In this document: positions 1-11,100 of the stretch, piece after piece
How the letters are laid out: each line of letters begins with the position of its first letter
Numbering within the stretch: the stretch's first letter is position 1
Assembly: GCF_033439725.1 (NCBI RefSeq)
Contig: NW_026944387.1
Coordinates: 1,178,001 to 1,242,000 of the forward strand
Reading direction: 5' to 3'
Origin: Neurospora tetraspora
Taxonomy: Eukaryota; Ascomycota; Sordariomycetes; Sordariales; Sordariaceae
DNA: 64,000 nucleotides
Translations under genes and position numbers: made by a program
The notes under the pieces: model-generated
Databases searched by the model: none
What the model was told of the DNA's origin: nothing
The model's input: the letters and a program-made list of their open reading frames with translations, nothing else

Positions 1-587
1 ACCGCCTCTCCTTCCTTGAACTTCTCGTCCCTTCACCGTCCCTTAAAAACTTGAACGAGATCCAGGGTGCAGGAACAACGGACGACAAGTGGAATTACAT
101 CGACCGCTGCATTATAGTGTTGGTGCATACAATTCGTCCTCCATCAGCAGTCTCCCGCATTCGAGCTCCGCCTAGGACGACCCATCGACGCAGGCTACGC
201 AGCATCACGACAAAAAAGTCAACACCAAAACAAAGTATTTACGGTAGTACTGTAGCCTTTTGACGGCAACGACGGAGGAATCCACCCTTTCTGTTTATCA
301 ATCCGCCACTGCGAACCCTTTGGACACCATCCCTGGCTGGACCCTGACTCTCAAAAAGCGACGCTTAACGACGGCGTTCACCTTCTCCGTCTGCCGCCCC
401 ACGCTTCTGGGCTTTCCTATCACTGTAACCACAGCGCTATAGCATCGTCGTAATCGTCCCCCACCACGACCTCGAACACCAGGCACCACGACTCCAGTCA
501 AGGTCAATTCTTTCCCTCTAGGAAGACCGAGGAACCTCCAAAAACGCCGACCTCAGGAAACCGACCGAGACTGGCAACAGAGCCACC

Positions 588-1704
588 ATGGAGAACTACC
601 AGAAGCTAGAAAAGATTGGCGAGGGTACTACATCTCCACCTCCCTTCTGTTACCTCTTGACCACATACTGACCTCCCACCTTCCGCACAGGAACGTATGG
701 TGTCGTTTACAAGGCCCGCGACTTGGCCAACAGCGGGCGCATTGTCGCGCTCAAGAAGATCCGTCTCGAAGCCGAAGATGAGGGTGTTCCCTCCACCGCC
801 ATCCGCGAGATCTCCCTGCTCAAGGAGATGCGCGACCCCAACATTGTGCGCCTCCTCAACATCGTTCACGCCGACGGCGGCACAGGCCATAAGCTGTACC
901 TTGTCTTCGAATTCCTCGACCTCGATCTGAAAAAGTACATGGAGGCTCTTCCTGTCAGCGACGGTGGTAGGGGAAAGGCTCTTCCCGAAGGTACGGGCGC
1001 GGGACTGCACAACTTGGGACTGGGCGAGGATATCATCAAGAAGTTCATGAGCCAGCTTTGCGAGGGCGTCCGATACTGCCACAGCCACCGTGTCCTACAC
1101 CGCGATCTCAAGCCCCAGAACCTGCTTATCGACCGCGACGGCAACCTAAAGTTGGCAGATTTCGGTCTCGCCCGCGCCTTCGGTGTTCCACTCCGTACTT
1201 ATACTCACGAGGTCGTCACATTGTGGTATCGTGCCCCGGAAATTCTGCTTGGTGGTCGTCAGTACTCGACCGGTATCGATATGTGGTCCGTCGGTTGCAT
1301 CTTTGCCGAGATGTGCACACGCAAGCCCTTGTTCCCTGGTGATTCGGAAATTGACGAGATCTTCAAGATCTTCCGGTACGTTTATGCCAATACCTGCTTT
1401 TTCCCTAGTCTTTCATACTGACTTCTTTTCCTCCAATAGTCTGCTTGGAACCCCTACTGAGGACATCTGGCCCGGCGTCACCTCCTATCCCGACTTCAAG
1501 GCATCCTTCCCCAAGTGGGTACGCGACTACAACGTACCACTCTGCCAGAACCTCGACGACGTCGGTCTCGAGCTTCTTGAATCCATGCTCGTCTACGATC
1601 CTGCCGGCCGAATCTCTGCCAAGGCAGCATGCAACCACCCTTACTTTGAGGACTACAACCCCAAGCCAAAGAGCAAATATCGCGACAGCAGCAGATACGC
1701 CTAG
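588..1704 (+). CDS. cdc2: Cyclin-dependent kinase 1 (Cdc2/Cdk1)
   Basis: This is the main cell-cycle Ser/Thr kinase, which acts with cyclins to drive G1/S and G2/M. There are three exons, 588-624, 691-1375 and 1440-1704, giving 328 aa. Both introns have good GT-AG ends and an ACTGAC branch site. Visible features are the glycine loop with the inhibitory Thr14-Tyr15 pair, ATP-binding Lys34, the PSTAIRE helix at 46-52 that defines Cdk1-type cyclin binding, the HRDLKPQN catalytic loop near 149-156, the DFG motif at 169-171 and the T-loop threonine in [11 protein letters not shown] near 184. A roughly 20-residue insert at about 100-124 precedes the catalytic half, as is usual in filamentous ascomycete Cdc2. 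The start codon lies in a good context (GCCACCATGG). The exact PSTAIRE sequence separates it from Pho85-type kinases (PSTAIRE variants) and other CDKs. Confidence 0.96.
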
Positions 1705-3361
1705 GGGCATTCGCCAATGTCAATGAATGAGCATCATGGCAACAGCAGATCGACTGTCCACGCTTTGAAGCCGGCTGCTTAGGTTCAGTTGGATCTCGGT
1801 GACCCCAATGGGGGCATATCGCCGCCAAGTACAGACCTTGGTGATTGTACGAGTGGCGAGTGACGTTGACACACCGAAGCGGTGACAGAAACACACTGTC
1901 ATCATCATCATCAGCACCTGAAGCATATCATAGCATCCCACTTTGCTTTCAGGATACTCGGAAACATGATTTTCGACACATCAAGATACCCATACCTACT
2001 TCTGTTGTATGTCCGGTTGTGCTTTTAGGGAACAGCGTTCAAAGGGGTCATGGGTAAAGGGATTACATTGGAATGGAGTTCTGTCTGTATTACACAATCG
2101 GTGTTATCTGGAAGAGCAAATGGCATTAAAGGGATGGGGCTTTCTTTTAGCCCTGCAGCATTTTAGGGAGTTGTGGTGAAGTGTCTGTACACAGGGAGGG
2201 AAAAGGCGCAAGACATTGTTCCAATAGATCTCGCATGTACATACCCCCCTTTTTAAACACTGGTCCTTCGCTCGGAGATGCGAAGTGATGCCGGTTGTTT
2301 TCTTCATCTTCCACATGTCCTCTTTCTTCCTGCTTGCTGCCTGTCGCCATTGATCGATTTCCCTTGTTCGTTTCCTGACTGTCTTTCGTCTTGCCCAGCG
2401 CTCACCCACTCCACTACATACCCACAGCAGTATAGGCATTTCGCTCCTTCACTGACTTCCCACACGGCAGGCCATCGTCACGCTGACAGCGGCAATGAAC
2501 GATACTTCTCCAAAACCAGCTGACTCAATCCTTCACCAGGTGGTTGGTTTGCTTCCAACCCTCGTGGTTGTGAAAAACAACATTACATGGGTGCATGGGC
2601 ACCCACTCAACATGCCAAACCAGTCCGTCTTGGAACAATCTATAGTGATATGTAGGTTTGTGTCGCCTCGATGTCATGAAGCTGATTAACGTTAGAGGTA
2701 TTGCACCATGGGAGGAACGGCTTGACGTTGTGATGCTCGTTACCCATGTCAACATCACTGTTAAGAGCTTGTGGTGGCCGATATTACCTAAAGTGAGTCC
2801 AAAAACAGGCTCCGGTGAGGCAGAACGGGCACTCTGTCCCAGTCTTCTCATGATGGGACTTTTAGGGAAGCTTCTGAGTGCTAAGACCGTTGCAGAAAGA
2901 AGCAGCCGGAATATTTGCGAGAGTATATCTTGTTTCTCTGTCCATTCTAAAGGATGAAGAATGCCTTGAGTCTTACATAGGGCCATGCACGAACCCTGTT
3001 GTTGCTATCCACTCACTCAGGGGCCCTTTGGACTGAACGTGCCGGGCCTCCGACCAGACACTCTGATAATCCTACCTCCATGTAAAGACTTCAACCTTTC
3101 TACTGTGTCCAGCTGATATAAGATGTTGTGGACTTACTAAGGACTGCGTTCGTTTTCAGAGTATGAGTTCATACTGCCTGCAAAATGGCAATACACGAAT
3201 TCCAATGTGATGTTGATCGCCCAATCTTACTTGCCACCGATACGGCATTCCCGTTCAGGAAGTATGTTGATAAAGCGGAGGAGTCTTGTTGACGAAGAGG
3301 CTTGTCGTCGAGGAGTGTCGTTGGGAGTTGGTACAGTCCAGAATCGTCCGGGAATTTTGGG
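1705..3361. other. Intergenic region without supported gene
   Basis: This stretch holds the 3' flank of cdc2 and the upstream region of the secreted-protein gene. Open frames are short, overlapping and without recognisable motifs. I see no repeat structure and no RNA gene. Confidence 0.5.
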
Positions 3362-3368
3362 TATAAAG
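3362..3368 (+). promoter_or_regulatory. Probable TATA box of the secreted-protein gene
   Basis: TATAAAG lies 137 bp upstream of the ATG at 3505 and is followed by a C/A-rich leader. The spacing would suit a transcription start near 3390-3420. The site is inferred from position and sequence only. Confidence 0.45.
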
Positions 3369-3504
3369 AGCACGAGTCCTCACGACTTTAACCATCTTCC
3401 GTTCCTCATCACTCACACCAACTCGACACAGTCCATCCACTGCAGCCTTCCAGTCTCTTGACTTTCCAAGCCTCTTACCCAAGCACACAGCTTCATCCAT
3501 CACC

Positions 3505-4356
3505 ATGCAGATCATCTCCGTCCTCACTGCCCTTGTGGCCTTCAAGCTTGCCGCCGCCCTTCCCTCGGGCCCCGATACCGGTGTCGTCACTCATGTCGAC
3601 TCCGCCGATATTCCTGCGGCTTACAAGGTCTTTAATAAGACCGATATTGCTACCCGCGACCTTGACAAGCGTGCTACCCTCGGTGTGATGGCGCCATGGC
3701 ACCACATGCCAACACTTGTCAGGTCCCTGTGTTTCGATCCCATCTGTCACATGGGCATTGCATATAAGAACCCTTATTTCCTTCCATCCCATGTAACTAG
3801 CTTCCTCTTTCTTCCTCATCTTTAATATCTTATTACATTCGTCTGAACCTTTTGGAGCCTCGGCCCATAATTCTACGTGCCGTGACACTCGGTGTCTATC
3901 TCTGCGTGGACGCTGGGTTTCAGGGGTCCTGCGAGCATATCACCAGCCAAGCCAACCAATGCAGTACGTTCCAACAGTTCGCCCTTTCTTGGTCATGTGC
4001 ATTGTTAGATTAAACTATGGTGACTAACCTTCATTTCACCCTCCAGTCAAACTCGATAGCACTCTCGCTGGTAGAGTGTCCGCCGTCGGTCCCGATCAGG
4101 GAACCTACTGCCGCTTCTTCTTGTACGTTGATACTAAACCCCCATTCCGGCCTTTTTCTCCTTTCCGACTGGCCTCATCTTTGACATTGACTAACCTTTC
4201 GTCACTGCGAATAGCTCCAGCAACTGCGTTGATACCTCTTCCAATAACTGCGAACACTTTGATGACGTGTATCCTGGCCACGCCCTGCATTTAGATCTGA
4301 GTTCTCTTCAACTTCTGACTGCCAGGTCATGGTACAGAGGTATCTTGGAAGCGTGA
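3505..4356 (+). CDS. Small secreted Cys-containing protein, beta/gamma-crystallin-like fold likely
   Basis: The product is a predicted secreted pre-pro-protein of unknown role. Proposed exons are 3505-3792, 3858-3963, 4047-4122 and 4215-4356, giving 203 aa in one continuous frame. The second and third introns have strong ends, and intron 3964-4046 has a perfect CTAAC branch site. Residues 1-18 form a hydrophobic signal peptide, and Lys55-Arg56 after a short propeptide is a classical Kex2 site. The mature part has the pattern GVYLCVDAGFQGSC followed by GPDQGTYCRFF and paired cysteines, resembling small fungal secreted proteins of crystallin type (family memory, not a search). The residues between the Kex2 site and GVYLC look inserted: an 8-bp direct repeat brackets that stretch. 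The 3' end is uncertain, because a further intron at about 4267-4325 would change the C terminus. Confidence 0.6.
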
Positions 4357-5849
4357 CAGAAAGGAGGGCTGGGTGTGTTTCTTTTCCATGTGTTCTAGTC
4401 ACTCATTAACTTCAAATTCATTGGGATCCTTTTCATCAAGCCTCTTGAGTAACCCCAAAAAAAGTGAACGAAAACCAGTAAAGGGGTGGTAAGTCATCTC
4501 AAGCACAAGATCCAGATGAGACTTTGCCCCTTGTGTATGCCGCTGCAACATGATGATTCTTGGACACTAAACGAAAGCAAACCTCGATGACCAACGTGGA
4601 GACAAAGCACAACTCTACTGAGTGCCCCAAACAAATATTTCCGTCCCTTTCAGGTTCAATTGGACTTTCTCTCCCTTCAATTTCCCCAATCCTAATACGA
4701 TTTGGTCCTCAAGCTCCTTGGGATCACACGGAAACACTGATCAGGAACGTACCGTCCTCTAACCTCGTTCATCTCTAGCAGACAAGTACAATTCAATACT
4801 GGTTTGTTTGTTAGTTTGGTTCTTCGGCAATGGTTGAGCAGGGGGGATTTGCAATTTTTATTGGCCTCTCCAGAGAGGAATCTGGTCTTCGTTTGCAGTG
4901 ACGGACAATGACCAGGGCCTAATGCGCTATAGAAGCCTCTTTTTTATGCTTCTATCCGTCTCCTTCGAGCTCCCAAAGATTGGAAGATATAAGAGCGCAG
5001 TCCCCTACGGTACCCGTCCGCTCGAAGCCCGAATGCTTTTCCACTTTCAATGGCTCAGGAGTGGAAATGGGCGGTTTTTTGTACCAAACTAACAAACAAA
5101 CCAGGGTTAGATTGTAGTTAGCCACTCCTCAACAGCAGCAGTATCCTTCCTGAATCAGCCCTTTTGAGCCTCAGTCTTCACCGCGTCAAACACCAGCCAG
5201 CCCATCCAGCCAGCCCCTTATCCACTACACGCCACCGCGTCACCTCGACCTGACAAAACGGGTAGCTACGGCTCGCCAGGGTCAGTCCTTTCTATCTGGC
5301 GCTCCCGGAACCAAGTTGAACAGACTGAAAACATGGGGGGGGTTGTGTAGCCGCGGCAACCGACACCGGCGATAGTGTAGCACAAGGTTGAGTGAGAGCA
5401 CCAAAGAGTAAGGTAATTTCCCTTCGGCCATTTTCGATGACTGAACTGGGGAAGTAGTCGTACATGCGATGGATCAAGCTGATTTTCAAGTTGGAGATGA
5501 TGGATTCGGAACATCCCGGTACAAGTGAAGAAAGCTGGTACGCCGGAGGTGGAATTATGTTGTGGCGTGCTAGGATTTTGCTTGATTAGGCGCTCGTGGT
5601 TGGAGAATCGAGTATGTTTCGGGCGGGAATCGAGATGAGATTGTCGTGAATAGACTAGTATCTCAGTCACGTTAGAGAAGTGAGAGGGAAACGAGAAGAG
5701 TGTAAGTAGGTGGTCAAGGGAAGGGATGTTCTACTACTACACCTCACCGATGATAGCCATCTCGGTGTTTCGTGGTTCATGGAGACTCACGGTGAACGTC
5801 GAGCGAGCTTTCTTGCTGTGAACAGCGCCTTCCTTCCTTTGCATGAGTA

Positions 5850-5955
5850 CATCACTGCACCACTGCATATTAACTGCACAATGCACTGCTCAATTGCATT
5901 GCACTGCACTGGACAATACTCACTGCAAGATCGGCAAGCCCTGCGATGCAGTGCA
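5850..5955. repeat. ACTGCA/TGCA word-rich patch
   Basis: Within about 100 bp the words CACTGCA, ACTGCAC, TGCACTGC and GATGCAGTGCA recur many times without a fixed period, so this is not a clean tandem repeat. Similar words recur at 6950-6970 and 16725-16740. Confidence 0.4.
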
Positions 5956-7497
5956 CAAAAATCAAGGCTGCAAAGCAAATGTGCGGCGTAGTCCGGCTGG
6001 GGACGAGATTTGTTAGTGTAATTCGATCACGATCTAATTTCAACGGTTGAGCGCCGTGAACCAAAGTCATGTCGCATAATGTCTTGACCATTTACCTTTT
6101 CGGGACCTGACTGCAACACACGCAACACTCAACCGTTGAGCCGGTGACACCTCCCACTTGAATACTAGTATATGCGCACTTCTTGGCCCAGCGAGACTCA
6201 GCTTGACGGACTTGATGGACTTCTCTTCCGAGTCAGCTGCATACGTCACTGCCGCCAGTTGCTCACTGCCGGGTACTAGTCACTATTCAGTGGATTGATG
6301 ATCGCTCAAACATGGCGCACCGTGACAGACCTGGGACACTCACGCACTCGACGGAGGAGGATACTTAGTACCTGCTTCAAATACACTTAATTGATACGAC
6401 CACGGTGTGAAAACCACACTTCCGACCCACTCACTCACCAAGTGAGGCAGCGACGTCCAACTCCCTCGAGCGAGAACTCAAGATGAGATCGAGATAAGGT
6501 ACCACGACCAGCCCGTCTGTTAGTGCCGTCAAATTCTCCCATAGTCAATTTCATCCCTCGACTACCACTCTTAACAGCTTCTCGGGATGTGGTACTCGGG
6601 TTTTGGCGAGCACGAATGTTGACCGGACTTTCCGTCTTGAGTCTCCAGTCCAGTCCTCACGTTGAGTCCATCCCCCAACCGAAGACTCGCAGTTTCTCAA
6701 CTCTGCCTTCCGCACTTCACTTCCTTGCGTCCATCATAATTCACGAACAGCAGGAACAAAACAAAGACAGAAGGAAACAGCCAAATCTGATTGTACCTCG
6801 CCAAAAGATCTGTTAAGAGGGGTAGTAGAGCGATCTTTTTTGCCATAGTTAAGGTTGAGACTCACTAACAGATGCTGGAGGGGATACATACGATGTTTGT
6901 AAACCGCCATCGTGACTTCCGCCCCCACGTCCACACTGTTTTGACACCGGCAGTGCACTGCAGTGCATCCGCGAGCTTGGGTGCCGTAGCTAAATGTTCT
7001 AAAAGTTGTGGCTTTGATATACCAGTGATGCATCGAACATCATCGGACGTTGCTGCGCTGCGCTGCATCCGAGTTCTTAACTCCCGTACTGTACTCACTG
7101 CACTCACAGGATACATCTGATTTCCTCCTCGCTCTGCTATTTCTGGTCCTGATGTTCCCGCAATAGTCTACCGATTGTTAGCCCACTCCAACCGTAGACC
7201 TAAACACTGGTCCCAACGGTCGGTGATGACATCCCGTCCCAACCTGAGCCCGAGGGTGAGATGAGAGGTGAGAAAGGAAATTGGCTTACCATATTTAGAG
7301 CATTCGACCCTGACTGCAACTCAGGTTTTGGTAAACGTCTGCGACGTCTACAGTCCGCAACCTCTCTGCAGTATCTCCGAGATCGATTACTATATCCATC
7401 GATGTGGTGCCGGCCTGGTCTTGGAAGGATTTCGCAACCAAGTTGTTGGTTCAGGCATTGCCAAACCCAACTGCCATCCTCTTCTCACAGACCGGGG

Positions 7498-7541
7498 TAA
7501 AAAATAAAAAAATTAAAAAAAATTAAAAAAAATTAATAATT
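7498..7541. repeat. A/T-only low-complexity run
   Basis: A run composed only of A and T, mainly stretches of 4-8 A separated by TT or T, sits in otherwise mixed sequence. It has no evident gene context. Confidence 0.6.
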
Positions 7542-7930
7542 TGGATCGCCCTCAGCCCTACCAAGCGAGTTGTACCAACCTCCCTGACAAACTTGCATTT
7601 CATGCATCGCCATCGCCATCGCCAACCTGTCAACTACACAGTAAACCGAGCAAGGATCGGATCGAACTTCCAACCTTCCCCCTTCCAACCTTCTTCAACT
7701 TCCAACTTGGTTCCACAACGTCCCTCGAAGAAGGATCCTCAACCGTAAGACCAAACTCGCATATCAAGATCCTTCTCCTTCCACGTTTTCTACATTCCAG
7801 ACTACCCCGGTCCCAACGCTTTGCGCCGTACATAGAGTACAGTAAGTAAGTAGCGTAGACGCAAACAACAAACGCGCGGTTGTGAGCAAGCGAGCGGCGT
7901 CAGCGGCGCGGTAAAGAGCTGTAAGAATGC

Positions 7931-8100
7931 TACCGCAAAATCTCACTCATAACGGAGATGCTTTGTGGATCGTACCCGGATTATGAGCCAATTCAATTGG
8001 CAAGATGCTGCATATGTAGCTAAGAGCAAGCTCAAAACACCCGCATAAGGTGTGGCCTTCCCCAAAAGAGCATCTCCGTTATGAGTGAGATTTTGCGGTA
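7931..8100. mobile_element. 166-bp MITE with perfect 30-bp terminal inverted repeats and TA flanks
   Basis: Bases 7933-7962 and 8069-8098 are exact reverse complements over 30 bp, starting CCGCAAAATCTC. The element body is 166 bp and is bounded on both sides by TA (7931-7932 and 8099-8100). No open reading frame of note lies inside. TA flanks with short perfect inverted repeats fit a non-autonomous Tc1/mariner-type element mobilised in trans. The perfect repeats suggest a recent insertion. No second copy was seen in the window. Confidence 0.85.
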
Positions 8101-11100
8101 GTCCAGCGCTTAATATGGCAAATGTAATTACCGACAGCGTTTAAACCCGGCGTTTGTTACTGTTGTTAGCCAAGCGACAAGCGGTGATTGGTTGGTTCGT
8201 GCTAACAAGTCCGATTTGATGTCAGGTTAAATTGATGGGAATTGAGATGCATGGAAATTCGATGGCTCCCAGCCAGTGCTTTTGGGATTGAGGGTATTTC
8301 TTGATGCGATTGTTTGGGCCTCCATGCCGGCAATGGGCAGTGGCCCCCAGATGTCCGATATTTTAAGTTCGTCTGGAGTTCGGTCCGGGCCAAAGACGGT
8401 ACCTAACCCGACCAAGGACCCACCCGGCGCCGACCCCGCTTATGCATGTTAGCGCCGATGTGGGTCATCTCCGCCTCCGGGGCCCGGTCTCTGCCGGACG
8501 TCCTTCCGCATCAGTCAGTCGGGGTCGGAACCGGCGTTTCGTTTTGCACTGTGGGTGCAGTAGTCGATCTTCAACCACCGTTGAGATGCATGTTTGGTGT
8601 CGCTCGAGTAAAATTAGGTGATACCGGTGTAACGTGTCTAATCCCGCAAACCAAGTTTAGATCAGTGTTTCTTGATGTATAATCGTTTTTGTCCGTTGAT
8701 ACTACTTCGTGTGCGATATTGTTGATGCATCCATTTCGTAGTAATGCCCGTATCTTCAAAGACTTCCATCAGCGTAGTCAGACTGATAGAACATACAATC
8801 CTGGCCATAAACCGGGCTTTGGTCGGTTCTCAACTTGATAGTTGAGTTTTTTTGCTGTCCATATGCTTTCCATATGTTTCACCAATGCATGCACACAAAA
8901 GGGGTAGCCGACCAAGTTACCTACTTTACTCAAATTATCGTGGGAATGTTGGTGTTACCACACCCGTTGAGACCTTGGCAAACTTGGGTTTGACATGTCG
9001 CATCGTGATGATGATCTCAGGAGCGGCCGTCAGATGAGAGAGAACACCAGACGCGTTCAGGAGTTTCTCGCGATGGTGTGAAGCAAATTTGGCGTCGGGA
9101 CTAGAACCTTGAGAACCTTGGTGGAAGGGGAGATGAGTGGTTGCGCCGGTGTGGTAACACGGCTGCACGTCATAAGCCACGCGGAGAAACCCTGGAGCAA
9201 CCAACCTTTAATTCTTCCCCTGTTGTAACCTTCAGTGTGTTTTAGTGCTCCCCCAAACGGTTCATTCGGGGAGTCGGACAAAATTTTGATTTGCCTTGGA
9301 GGGTTCGCATGTGAAAGTAGGCCATCCTTGTTGAAGATCGTTGGTGACCGAGGTTTGAAAGTCCTGATGTGAAGGCTTGTTGTTTCTCGTTTCGCTTTTG
9401 TGGCTTGTCGAAAGACCGAACTCATCCCACCCTCTCCGAGGTCGTCTTGCGACGCCGAAGTTGGAATCACAGCCTGGTGAGGGCGTCGTATCCTTCTTGC
9501 TCACGATGAACCATTCGCAACAAGCCCGGAGGCTCCGAGATTCAACTTCTACACCCTCCCAGCTGTATATCCCGTATCTGGCGCTCGGTGTCCGGACTGT
9601 CATGGCTTTGTGTGCTGAAAGCCTCCACAAATGGTGATGCGTCGATTGCATCTTCCAAAAAATCGTGTGCAGGTGCATGCCACGGCAGGGCAGATTTCTG
9701 ATTGCTGACTTTCAGCCTGATGATTTCACATGTGGCTATCGTCAGTGTAGTTGAGCCCCCGTCAGGTAGGACGCATCATCAGCCATCAGATGGGGCTTGA
9801 TCGTCGCCTTCCGACTTTAACCGCTTGTCGATCAACGCCAATCAGGGTCTCATGGAAATTCAGGGACTGAAGAGCCGAGAGGCAAGGATTGCGCGTACAA
9901 CCCGTATTTGCGTATTCGAAGCAAAAAAACTTTTCCCATGGCTACGTGCCACCTTTGCAAGGCATCGCCCGAGTTTCGCTTCCCAAGCGACCGCCGAAAG
10001 CCACCTAGCTAAGCCACAACCTCTCACCTGTCATTCTTGTTTTCGAGATTTTTGCTGCCACTGCGGCTTGACAAAGATGATTGGCTCTCCATGTCCAAGT
10101 CTCTTAACAAGAGCATAAGAAAACAGGGCGCCTCAAGACATGGATGGGCCAATCAAGGCCTTGGGCGGCAGTTACACGGCTCTTGCCTCCGACATTGGCA
10201 AATGAAGCTGACCGACGGATAGACGCTTTTGAGGCTGCGATTGCTTGACATCGTGGACCGTTATTACGGATGTTCGGAACCAAGAGAAGAATTCTTTTTC
10301 GTTGCGATTTTGCCATCCTCATTGTAAGTCCGCGACTGCTATAGGACCGCCACTCAATTGACTGACATTTGTGCTGTGTTGTTTTGTTGGTATCCCTCGC
10401 GCAATCCCTGACATTAAGACAGGAGGGGATGTTATTTACTGAAGATTGAGGTTATCAGAGTTGCATAGTAGATGAATCCAAATCATCACCACTCAGGCAC
10501 GCCAGGGCAATCAATGGAGAGTGACGCCCTTGACGTCTTATCGGCCCGCAGATGAGCCATGGTGTGAATGCATCAACGTTGAGTCCATTTCGTTCAGCCA
10601 CGCGTCCCAGCTGTCCCGAAATCTACACAACCATTATCTGCATTTCGGGTGGTGAAGCCACATCAATGCAAGTCTCAGGGGCATCTGCGATTGGAATGGT
10701 GGATGAATTACCATGGAACCTCCCGCTGCCGCATGGGGTATCATTGACCTGCTGTTGATTTCGTATTCGATCGTCGGTTGCCGACTGCTGAAACTTGCGT
10801 CGATTAAAGATATCAAACGTGGCTAACCCGGAGGCATGATCTGTACGTGTATAGCAGTCGGGCCTATCATGGCTGGCTCTGCGCACCGTAAACTGCAGCC
10901 TGTTGGCACAGGATCGTCTCGTTTGCAAGTGACAACGGACGGGAGGTGGAATGTTTAAGTGGTCGGCCACGGACGCGGACCGGCGCTATCAAGACCGGTG
11001 GACCCACCCGGAGCGGGCCCAAACTCTCGGCGTGGGGTACCGGCCTATCGGGGTCATCGGCACGACAGCCTCGTCTTTCGACGATCTCGGCAGTCGGAAA

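Larger units (their letters stand above)
4357..7930. other. Gene-poor region; TGCA-rich patch, no supported gene
   Basis: No open frame here shows a recognisable domain or plausible splicing. A patch at about 5850-5955 is crowded with TGCA/ACTGCA words. An A/T-only run occurs at about 7498-7540, made of A-runs punctuated by TT. The frames on the minus strand near 5266-5670 look like chance. Confidence 0.45.

Noticed and set aside
8954-9159. 12-bp inverted repeat TGTTACCACACC / GGTGTGGTAACA
   Set aside because: There are no target duplications or extended inverted repeats, and matches this short are expected by chance in 64 kb.
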